Shown here: piece by piece, positions 24,762 to 31,746 of the stretch | How the letters are laid out: the number at the start of each line of letters is the position of its first letter | How positions within the stretch are numbered: the first letter of the stretch is position 1 | DNA from: an uncultured Oscillospiraceae bacterium | Lineage (GTDB): Bacteria; Bacillota; Clostridia; Oscillospirales; Oscillospiraceae | Length of the DNA: 42,545 nucleotides | Reading direction: 5' to 3' | Assembly (NCBI GenBank): GCA_910585155.1 | Contig: CAJUEC010000021.1 | Span: 1 to 42,545 of the forward strand | The notes under the pieces: model-generated | Told to the model about the DNA's origin: nothing | Database searches by the model: none | Seen by the model: only the letters and a program-made list of their open reading frames with translations | Program-made: the position numbers and the translations under genes

Positions 24762-25907
24762 TCAGCGGGCCAGGGCGCCGGCGATGACCATGCGCTGGAT
24801 CTGGTTGGTGCCCTCAAAGATCTGCTGGATCTTGGCGTCCCGCATCAGCTTTTCCACCGGGTACTCCCGGCTGTAGCCGTAGCCGCCCAGGATCTGCACC
24901 GCGTCGGTGGTGACCCTCATGGCCATATCGCTGATGAAGGTTTTGGCCGCCGACCCCAGCTTGGTGTCATAGACGCCCCGGTCCACCATCTGGGCGCACT
25001 GCCACAGCAGGGCCCGCCCCGCGGTGACGCCGATCTGCATGTCGGCCAGAATGCTCTGGACCATCTGGTGGCCGATGATGGGTTTGCCGAAGGTCTTGCG
25101 CTGCTTGGCATAGGCCACCGCCTCGTCCAGCGCCCGCTGGGCAATGCCCACCCCGGCGTAAGAGTTGACGCCCCGGCTCCGGTCCAGGCACTTCATGGCC
25201 AGACCAAAGCCCTTGCCCTCGGCGCCCACCAGGTTCTTGGCGGGGATGCGCACGTCCTCCAGCACCACGTCGGAGGTGCAGGACAGCCGCAGGCCCATCT
25301 TGTCCTCGTCCCGCCCCACGGACACGCCGGGCCGGTCCCGCTCCACGATGAAGCAGCTGATGCCCTTGACCCCTGCGGCGGGGTCCACGGTGGCGAAAAT
25401 GCTGTACACGTCGGCGATGGGGCCGCTGGTGATGAAGCACTTTCGGCCGTTGAGGACGTAGTCGGCGCCGTCTTTCACCGCGATGGTCTTGGTGGCGGAG
25501 GCGTCGGAGCCGGAGTTGGGCTCGGTGAGAGCAAAGGCGCCCAGGCCGCCCTGGAGGATAAAATCCATATAATATTGCTTTTGCTCGTCGGTGCCGGCCA
25601 TCAGGATGGGCTCGATGCCGAATTCGCCGCAGGTGGCGCTGGTGATAAAGCCGGCGTCCACTTTGGCAAACTCCTCGTGGACCACCACCATATCCATGGC
25701 GCCCAGGCCCTGTCCGCCCAGCGCCTCGGGCAGGAACATGGTGTTGAAGCCCACCTCGCAGAATTTTTTGAATACCGCCATGGGGAATTCGCCCTTCTCG
25801 TCGCACTCCCGGACGACGGGGGCGACCTCCTTTTCGGCGAAGTCACGGGCGAAGGCCTGTAGGTCCAGCTGCTCACTGGTCAGAATTTTTTCATGAAACT
25901 GTTCCAT
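24762..25907 (-). CDS. Acyl-CoA dehydrogenase (module 2)
   Basis: A 381-residue acyl-CoA dehydrogenase. FAD and substrate segments FALTEPNSGSDASATKT and GRKCFITSG are present, the catalytic Glu lies in IQQIFEGTNQIQR, and the GGYGYSREYPVEKLMRDA block is conserved. It is the first gene after the sigma-54 promoter of module 2, ATG 25907 preceded by AAGGAGCG. The distance to the crotonase start is 13 bases. It oxidises the activated acid, or works in reverse as a reductase, and would need an ETF encoded elsewhere. Confidence 0.94.
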   Translation of the reverse strand: MEQFHEKILTSEQLDLQAFARDFAEKEVAPVVRECDEKGEFPMAVFKKFCEVGFNTMFLPEALGGQGLGAMDMVVVHEEFAKVDAGFITSATCGEFGIEPILMAGTDEQKQYYMDFILQGGLGAFALTEPNSGSDASATKTIAVKDGADYVLNGRKCFITSGPIADVYSIFATVDPAAGVKGISCFIVERDRPGVSVGRDEDKMGLRLSCTSDVVLEDVRIPAKNLVGAEGKGFGLAMKCLDRSRGVNSYAGVGIAQRALDEAVAYAKQRKTFGKPIIGHQMVQSILADMQIGVTAGRALLWQCAQMVDRGVYDTKLGSAAKTFISDMAMRVTTDAVQILGGYGYSREYPVEKLMRDAKIQQIFEGTNQIQRMVIAGALAR

Positions 25908-25958
25908 TTTTTAACGCTCCTTTGTTGTGGTATGAAGTAGCTACACCATCTCTTGTTC

Positions 25959-25973
25959 GCAAGTTCTGTGCCA
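25959..25973 (-). promoter_or_regulatory. Sigma-54 (-24/-12) promoter of catabolic module 2
   Basis: On the minus strand the sequence reads TGGCAC, five bases, TTGC: a full consensus sigma-54 promoter, about 52 bases before the acyl-CoA dehydrogenase start. The -24 GG and -12 GC are both intact. Confidence 0.92.
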
Positions 25974-26080
25974 GCCGGGAGGGCCCCGCCGTTTTGCGCC
26001 GCCATAGGAGCCTTGGCTCCCCGAGGTTTCCGCACTTTTCAAGTACTTTGTCTGTTTTTCAAGAAGAATACGCGAAATTC

Positions 26081-26115
26081 CAAGCTGTTTTTTCCAAAGC
26101 AGGAAAAGCTGCTTG
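26081..26115 (-). promoter_or_regulatory. Candidate activator (UAS) dyad upstream of module 2
   Basis: An imperfect inverted repeat (CAAGC at one end, GCTTG at the other, with TTTTCC/GGAAAA inside) lies about 110 bases upstream of the -24/-12 element, a usual distance for enhancer-binding proteins. Two TTTTCAAG repeats 20 bases apart (26036 and 26056) lie between it and the promoter. Assignment is by position and symmetry only. Confidence 0.3.
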
Positions 26116-26149
26116 ACGCTCCGGCCGGCCGGGGCGCCGCAGGTTCATC

Positions 26150-26201
26150 AAAATAAAAAAGTAGCAGATTTTCTACACGGTAAGTGTAGAAAATCTGCTA
26201 C
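26150..26201 (-). terminator. Rho-independent terminator of the PAS-type activator gene
   Basis: A perfect 18-bp stem (GTAGCAGATTTTCTACAC, 26161-26178, five-base loop, complement 26184-26201) is followed on the minus strand by a T-rich tract (26160 downward). It ends the regulator transcript before the sigma-54 promoter. Confidence 0.92.
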
Positions 26202-26227
26202 GTATCACATTTGATGCACAACGTCCA

Positions 26228-26286
26228 GGGCTTGTCCGGCAAAAATCCCTCGCCCCTGGACACATTGCCATTTTTCAAACGGCGCC
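26228..26286 (-). mobile_element. Internally deleted MITE-like element, copy 3
   Basis: Read on the minus strand it starts GGCGCCGTTTGAAAAATGGC and follows copies 1 and 2 for about 45 bases (to GATTTTTGCCGG), then jumps to the ACAAGCCC end, losing about 100 bases. TA flanks the GGCGCC end (26287-26288); the other flank has CA. The G at its edge completes the stop codon of the activator gene. Confidence 0.7.
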
Positions 26287-27662
26287 TAGCTCCGCTTTTT
26301 ATAGAGCAGTGTCCGGTGGATGTTCAGCAGCTTGGCGGCCTGGGTGATATTGCCGCCGCTGGCCTTGACCGCCCGCTCAATATAATCCTGCTCAAATTCG
26401 CGCACGGCCTCCTTCAGGGGGCGGATCTTTCGGGACGCGGGGAGCTCCGGCGGGGCGGCCGCCTTGGCGTCCTGGCTGAGGAACCACTCGGTGGATGTGA
26501 CCACGGAGCGTTCGATGATGTTGCGCAGCTCCCGGATATTGCCGGGAAAGCTGTACTGAAGCAGCTTTTTTTGCAGGGCGGGGGTGAGGGTCACCCGTTT
26601 CTGATATTTCTGATTATAGTGATTCATAAAGTGGACGGCCAGCGGAATGATATCGTCCCTGCGCTGGCGCAGAGGCGGTATATGGATCGGAATCACATTG
26701 AGGCGGTAGTAGAGGTCCTCGCGGAACTGGTGGTCCTTCACCATTTGGGACAGGTTGCGGTTGGTGGCGGCTATGATGCGCACATTGGTGTAGATATACT
26801 TGCTCCCGCCCACCCGGCGGATCTCCCCCGTCTCCGAAAACCGCAGGAGCTTTGCCTGGACATCCAGCGGGAGTTCCCCGATTTCGTCCAGAAAGGCGGT
26901 GCCGCCGTCGGCCAGCTCCAGCAGGCCGGCGCGGCCCTTGGGGTCGGCTCCGGTGAAGGCCCCCTTTTCATAGCCGAAAAGCTCTGACTCGATTAAACTC
27001 ACCGGGATGGCGCCGCAGTTGATGGGCAGGAAGGCCTTCTGGGCCCGCTGGCTGTTGCGGTAGATATAGGCCGCGCAGACCTCCTTTCCCGTTCCGCTCT
27101 CCCCCTGGAGAAGTACGGTGCCGTCGGTGGAGGCCACGTTTCTACAGGTTTCCAGCAGGCGCTTCATCACGTCGCTGGCGGCGATGGGGGCCTGGTTTCT
27201 GCTCTGGTTGTTGCCCAGGTAGGCGGCGATGTGCTCATACTTTCGGTAGGCGCGGCGGGTGGTCTCCAGCTCCTCCATGAGCTGGGTCATGATGTCCTGC
27301 TCCCGGGTGTTGGTGATGGTATAGATAACGCGGCCATTCCGGTCAAAAATAGGCCGGGAGACGGAAAAAACATAGTGGCCGTTTCTGGCCCTGACCACGC
27401 CCACGACCTCCTGCCCCTTTTGAATGCACTCCAGGGAGGTGGAGCGGTCGTAATATCCCTTTTTCACCAGCTCGGACACCTTCTGGTTCAGCACCTCCTC
27501 CGCCTTCAGGGACAGGCTGTCCAGCATCACCTGGCTGACGATGCAGATGACGCCGCTGCCGTCGGTGACCAGAATATTATCCGCCGACTTGACCAGCACC
27601 TCCTCCAGCGTGATCCCCTGGAGGTTTTCGATACAGAAATATTTTTCATACTGGGGTATCAC
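26286..27662 (-). CDS. PAS-type sigma-54 enhancer-binding activator
   Basis: About 458 residues. PAS domain near the N-terminus (about 18-125, SADNILVTDGSGVICIVS), AAA+ ATPase with Walker A GESGTGKE (about 187-194), intact GAFTGA loop (about 234-239), Walker B TAFLDEIGE and the ATNRNL sensor, then a Fis-type helix-turn-helix (GGNITQAAKLLNIHRTLLYKK). I choose GTG 27662, ten bases after GGAGG, over the TTG at 27680. It lies upstream of and in the same direction as module 2 and is its expected activator. The C-terminus stops with RS right after LYKK, about six residues earlier than usual, because the TAG is made by the MITE-like element; the recognition helix itself is kept. Confidence 0.92.
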   Translation of the reverse strand: MIPQYEKYFCIENLQGITLEEVLVKSADNILVTDGSGVICIVSQVMLDSLSLKAEEVLNQKVSELVKKGYYDRSTSLECIQKGQEVVGVVRARNGHYVFSVSRPIFDRNGRVIYTITNTREQDIMTQLMEELETTRRAYRKYEHIAAYLGNNQSRNQAPIAASDVMKRLLETCRNVASTDGTVLLQGESGTGKEVCAAYIYRNSQRAQKAFLPINCGAIPVSLIESELFGYEKGAFTGADPKGRAGLLELADGGTAFLDEIGELPLDVQAKLLRFSETGEIRRVGGSKYIYTNVRIIAATNRNLSQMVKDHQFREDLYYRLNVIPIHIPPLRQRRDDIIPLAVHFMNHYNQKYQKRVTLTPALQKKLLQYSFPGNIRELRNIIERSVVTSTEWFLSQDAKAAAPPELPASRKIRPLKEAVREFEQDYIERAVKASGGNITQAAKLLNIHRTLLYKKRS

Positions 27663-27792
27663 CCTGATTCCTGCCTCCAATCCATTCTGCGCCAGCGAGC
27701 TGCGCTGCCGCTTCTCGCGGGATGATGCAATATGCTGGGGTTCGCTGACTGATCGTGACGATTAAGAAGCTGTTTACTGGCATCTGCATGGT

Positions 27793-27821
27793 ATTCTAGA
27801 GCAAAAAGCGAATCGTGTCAA
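27793..27821 (-). promoter_or_regulatory. SigA-type promoter of the PAS-type activator
   Basis: On the minus strand TTGACA (27816-27821), 17-bp spacer, TAGAAT (27793-27798), leaving a leader of about 120 bases before the start codon. Confidence 0.85.
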
Positions 27822-27951
27822 TAAGCGGGGCGGCGGTGGAAGGACATGGCAGCTTGGCCGCCCGCCTGCGTGTCCCGTCCCCGGCCCGCCGCAGGGGGCG
27901 CGGGTTGACCCGGAGAATCGGGAGTAATTTGGAAAAGTAGGGGGATATGCC

Positions 27952-27980
27952 TTGAAAACAGGCCCCAGGCAAGGTATACT
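27952..27980 (+). promoter_or_regulatory. SigA-type promoter of the hsd operon
   Basis: TTGAAA (27952-27957), 17-bp spacer, TATACT (27975-27980), about 42 bases before the hsdM start. Confidence 0.88.
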
Positions 27981-28022
27981 AAACAGGCTCTAAGAAAAAC
28001 CATACACCGGGAGGCATTCGCC

Positions 28023-29528
28023 ATGGGCGGGAACAACACCAGTGAGCTGGGATTTGAAAAACAGATTTGGGACGCGGCCTGCGTTCTGCGGGGGAATATG
28101 GACGCCTCAGAGTACAAATCTGTGGTTCTCGGCCTGATCTTCCTCAAATACATCTCCGACCGCTTTGAGGCCAAGCACGCCGAGCTGGTGGCGGAGGGGG
28201 ACGGCTTCGAGGAGGACAAGGACGAATACACCGCCGAAAACATCTTTTTCGTCCCTGAGGCCGCCCGGTGGGAGGTCATCTCCGCCGCCGCCCACACCCA
28301 GGAGATCGGCGTGGTGATCGACGACGCCATGCGCAGCATTGAGCGGGCGAACAAAAAGCTGAAAGACATCCTCCCCAAAAACTTCGCCCGGCCCGAGCTG
28401 GACAAGCGCAGGCTGGGGGAGGTGGTGGACCTGTTCACCAACATCCGGATGATGGAGCATGGAGACAACAAGGACATCCTGGGCCGGACCTATGAGTACT
28501 GCCTGTCCAAGTTCGCCGAGCAGGAGGGCAAGCTGGCCGGGGAGTTCTATACCCCCGCCTGCGTGGTGCGCACCCTGGTGGAGGTGCTCCAGCCCTACCA
28601 TGGCCGGGTGTACGACCCCTGCTGCGGCTCGGGGGGCATGTTCGTGCAGTCGGCCAAATTCATTGAGAGCCACGGGGGAAGCATCAACAAAATCTCGGTC
28701 TACGGGCAGGACTCCAACCCCACCACCTGGAAGATGGCCCAGATGAACCTGGCCATCCGGGGCATTGACGCGGACCTGGGCCGGTTCAGCGCGGACACCT
28801 TTTTCAGCGACTGCCACCCCCAGCTCAAGGCGGACTACATCCTGGCCAACCCGCCCTTCAACCTCTCCGGCTGGGGGCAGGACAAGCTGCTGAAGGACGT
28901 GCGCTGGCAGTACGGGCTCCCCCCCGCCGGAAACGCCAACTTCGCCTGGCTCCAGCACATGATCTGGCACCTGGCCCCCAACGGGCGCGTGGGCGTGGTG
29001 CTGGCCAACGGCTCCCTGTCCTCCCAGTCCGGGGGGGAGGGGGACATCCGCCGGAGCATCATCCAGGCGGATTTGGTGGACTGCATCGTGGCCATGCCCC
29101 CCCAGCTCTTCTACACCACCCAGATTCCCGCCTCCCTCTGGTTTCTGGCGAAGAACAAGCGGCAGAAGGGGAAAACCCTGTTCATTGATGCCCGGAGCCT
29201 GGGCACCATGGTGACGCGGAAGCTGCGGGAGCTGACGGAGGGCGACATCGCCAAAATCGCGGAGACCTACAACGCCTTTGTGGACGGGACGCTGCGGGAG
29301 GAACAGGGCTTCTGCGCCGTGGCCGACACCCGGAGGATCGTGGAGATGGGCTGCGTGCTCACGCCGGGGCGGTACGTGGGCCTCCCCCAGGCAAAGGACG
29401 ACGGCGAGCCCTTTGAGGAGAAGATGGGCCGGCTGACGGCGGAGCTGTCGGAGCTGCTGGCCAAGTCCCGGGAGGCGGAGGACCAGATTCGGGAGCAGCT
29501 GGGCCAGATCGGGTATCAGATAGAATAA
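28023..29528 (+). CDS. hsdM: Type I restriction-modification methyltransferase subunit HsdM
   Basis: A 501-residue N6-adenine methyltransferase subunit. The N-terminal HsdM helical domain is followed by the GEFYTPACVVRTLVE helix, the SAM motif VYDPCCGSGGMFV, and the catalytic NPPF at 276-279 (YILANPPFNLSGW). ATG 28023 follows GGGAGG. It is first in a four-gene cassette and should form an M2S trimer with HsdS. The C-terminal 40 residues form a coiled coil likely to meet HsdS. Confidence 0.96.
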   Translation: MGGNNTSELGFEKQIWDAACVLRGNMDASEYKSVVLGLIFLKYISDRFEAKHAELVAEGDGFEEDKDEYTAENIFFVPEAARWEVISAAAHTQEIGVVIDDAMRSIERANKKLKDILPKNFARPELDKRRLGEVVDLFTNIRMMEHGDNKDILGRTYEYCLSKFAEQEGKLAGEFYTPACVVRTLVEVLQPYHGRVYDPCCGSGGMFVQSAKFIESHGGSINKISVYGQDSNPTTWKMAQMNLAIRGIDADLGRFSADTFFSDCHPQLKADYILANPPFNLSGWGQDKLLKDVRWQYGLPPAGNANFAWLQHMIWHLAPNGRVGVVLANGSLSSQSGGEGDIRRSIIQADLVDCIVAMPPQLFYTTQIPASLWFLAKNKRQKGKTLFIDARSLGTMVTRKLRELTEGDIAKIAETYNAFVDGTLREEQGFCAVADTRRIVEMGCVLTPGRYVGLPQAKDDGEPFEEKMGRLTAELSELLAKSREAEDQIREQLGQIGYQIE

Positions 29529-29540
29529 GAGGGCGGCGGT

Positions 29541-30488
29541 ATGAGCAGAGAGATTTCCATTTTCCTGGACACCAATATCCTGCAAACCTTTTTGGGCAAT
29601 AAAACCGGGTCCAATGTCTTTTTGAACAGCCTTGGGATCCGTTCTCAATTTCATGAGCTGACTAATTTTATCGCCGAAAACCGCCTGGAGCGCCTGGTGG
29701 AGCTGTGCATCCCCGAGGTGGTGGTTTTGGAGATGAAGCACCACATGACCACGGGATTTTCCCGGCAGTGCCAAAAGCTGGAGGCCGACCTGAGCGCCCA
29801 CAAGAAGGTGTTCGACGCCATCTTCGACCAGAGCGCCGTGGACCTCAAGTATGACAGGGAGAGCTACCGCGCCTATGTGGACTCCCTGCTTGAGGACTTT
29901 TTCCGCACGCCGAAGAACCTGGCCAAGCTGGTCCCCTTTCCCCGCAGCGGCTCCGTCCTGGAGATCCTGGTGGGCAAGGCGCTGGCCGGGACGCCGCCCT
30001 TTTTCAGCGGCGCCATCGGCGGGAAAACCCATTCAGACGCGGGCTTCAAGGACGCGATGATCGCCGAGACCATCTGCGCGTATTCCCAGGAGTACGGCAG
30101 GCTGTGCGTCTATGTGAGCAGGGACCACGACTTCATCCAGGGGTTTGACAAGGCCATCCAGCCGGACAGTAAATTTGTCCTGTTCCCCTCCATCGAAGTG
30201 GCCATCCCCGCGCTGGCCGAGTACTATGAGACCGACTTCGGGGCCAAACGCGTCCGGGAGTTTACGGAAAGTACTTATTGGCACGAGTTTTTGCTGGAGC
30301 AGGCCGGGGCCAGGCTGGACGACTCGGTCACAGACTGTAGGGTGGAGTCGGTGTCCCGGCTGGAGGACGACGTCTTTGGCATCAGGATGGTTTTTGTGGT
30401 CAATGAGGCCAATTATGTATTCCAGATCAAGTTTGACAGCGGGGTCAACGACATTCTGGGTCTGGAGTATCACATTGAAAATGATTAG
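29541..30488 (+). CDS. PIN-domain (putative ribonuclease) protein embedded in the hsd operon
   Basis: A 315-residue protein with a PIN-like nuclease domain (DUF4935-like). The acidic set is D10 with N12 (IFLDTNIL), E64 (VVVLEM), D171 (GFKDAMIAET) and D195/D197 (YVSRDHDF), in the right order and context for a metal-dependent RNase. The last about 90 residues form a separate, probably beta-rich domain (SVSRLEDDVFGIRMVFVVN). ATG 29541 starts 12 bases after hsdM and its stop is 11 bases before hsdS, so it is an integral part of the operon; composition matches its neighbours. There is no small antitoxin gene beside it. A role as an accessory anti-phage effector kept in check by the restriction complex, as PrrC is by EcoprrI, is inference. 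Confidence 0.85.
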   Translation: MSREISIFLDTNILQTFLGNKTGSNVFLNSLGIRSQFHELTNFIAENRLERLVELCIPEVVVLEMKHHMTTGFSRQCQKLEADLSAHKKVFDAIFDQSAVDLKYDRESYRAYVDSLLEDFFRTPKNLAKLVPFPRSGSVLEILVGKALAGTPPFFSGAIGGKTHSDAGFKDAMIAETICAYSQEYGRLCVYVSRDHDFIQGFDKAIQPDSKFVLFPSIEVAIPALAEYYETDFGAKRVREFTESTYWHEFLLEQAGARLDDSVTDCRVESVSRLEDDVFGIRMVFVVNEANYVFQIKFDSGVNDILGLEYHIEND

Positions 30489-30499
30489 GGGCCAGAACG

Positions 30500-31732
30500 A
30501 TGACTGAATGGAAAACGGCAGCGCTGTCCGACCTGGGGGAGATTGTGGGCGGGGCCACCCCCTCCACCAGCCGGGAGGACTATTACAACGGCCAGATCCC
30601 CTGGCTCACCCCCAAGGACCTGGCGGGATGCCCCGGCCGCTACATCCGCCGGGGGCAGCGGAGCATCACCCAGGCGGGGCTGGACAGCTGCTCCGCCCGG
30701 ATCATGCCCAAGGGCACCGTCCTGTTCTCCTCCCGGGCCCCCATCGGGTACGTGGCCATCGCGGAAAACGACCTGTGCACCAACCAGGGCTTCAAGAGCA
30801 TTGTGCCCAACCCCGGCGTGTCCTCCCTGTTTCTCTACTACCTGCTGCGCTGCCACAGGGACCGCATCGAGGCCATGGGCAGCGGGACCACCTTCAAGGA
30901 GGTCTCCGGCGCCACTATGCGGGGCATCCAGGTGCGCGTTCCCGCCGACCCCGGCGTGCAGGCCCGGATTGCCGGCATCCTGGACGCGCTGGACACCAAG
31001 ATCGAGCTCAACCACCGGGTCAGCGCCAACCTGCGGCAGCAGGCCCAGGCCCTGTTCCGGCAATGGGTCATCGACAGCCCGGACGCCCGGGGGTGGAGGC
31101 GGGGGACCTTCTCCCAGCTCATTGAGGGCGCCTTCGGCGGGGACTGGGGGAGGGAGAGCCCGGAGGGCGGCTGCGTCCAGCCGGTCTACTGCCTCCGGGG
31201 GGCGGACATCCCGGAGGTCTGCGCCGGCGGCAGGGGGAAAATGCCCACCCGGTATATCCGGCCCAAGAGCCTGAAGACCAGGCGGCTTTTGGACGGGGAC
31301 CTGGTGGTGGAGGTCTCCGGGGGAAGCCCCACCCAGTCCACCGGCCGGGCCGCCGTCATCTCCCAGGCCCTCCTGGACCGCTATGACAAGGGGCTGGTGT
31401 GCACCAACTTTTGCAGGGCGCTGCGCCCGGTGGAGGGCTACGGCATGTTCCTCTACCACTACTGGCAGCACCTCTACGACCTGGGTATGTTTTTCCCCTA
31501 CGAGAACGGGACCACGGGGATCAAAAACCTGGACCTGGCCGGACTGCTCCAGGCCGAGCCCATCGTCATTCCCCCGCCCCGGCTGGTCCGGCGGTTTGAC
31601 GGCGTCTGTCAGGCCGTGGCCGCCAAGGTATACGCCAACGGGCTGGAGAGCGAGCGCCTGGCGGCGCTCCGCGACCTGCTGCTGCCCAGGCTCATGTCCG
31701 GGGAGCTGGACGTGTCCGGCCTTCGCATCTGA
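30500..31732 (+). CDS. hsdS: Type I restriction-modification specificity subunit HsdS
   Basis: A 410-residue specificity subunit with two target-recognition domains (about 1-150 and 205-365), each followed by a conserved helix (IAGILDALDTKIELNHRVSANLRQQAQALFRQW and ERLAALRDLLLPRLMSGELDVSGL). WKTAALSDLGEIVGGATPSTSREDYYNG is the usual TRD1 entry. ATG 30500 after AGGGGCC. The two TRDs define a bipartite DNA target that cannot be read from sequence. Confidence 0.95.
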   Translation: MTEWKTAALSDLGEIVGGATPSTSREDYYNGQIPWLTPKDLAGCPGRYIRRGQRSITQAGLDSCSARIMPKGTVLFSSRAPIGYVAIAENDLCTNQGFKSIVPNPGVSSLFLYYLLRCHRDRIEAMGSGTTFKEVSGATMRGIQVRVPADPGVQARIAGILDALDTKIELNHRVSANLRQQAQALFRQWVIDSPDARGWRRGTFSQLIEGAFGGDWGRESPEGGCVQPVYCLRGADIPEVCAGGRGKMPTRYIRPKSLKTRRLLDGDLVVEVSGGSPTQSTGRAAVISQALLDRYDKGLVCTNFCRALRPVEGYGMFLYHYWQHLYDLGMFFPYENGTTGIKNLDLAGLLQAEPIVIPPPRLVRRFDGVCQAVAAKVYANGLESERLAALRDLLLPRLMSGELDVSGLRI

Positions 31733-31746
31733 AAGGAGTACCCGCC

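Noticed and set aside
29541..30488. Ordinary VapC toxin of a toxin-antitoxin pair
   Set aside because: Too long (315 aa), with an extra C-terminal domain, and no small antitoxin gene precedes it; both neighbours are hsd genes.
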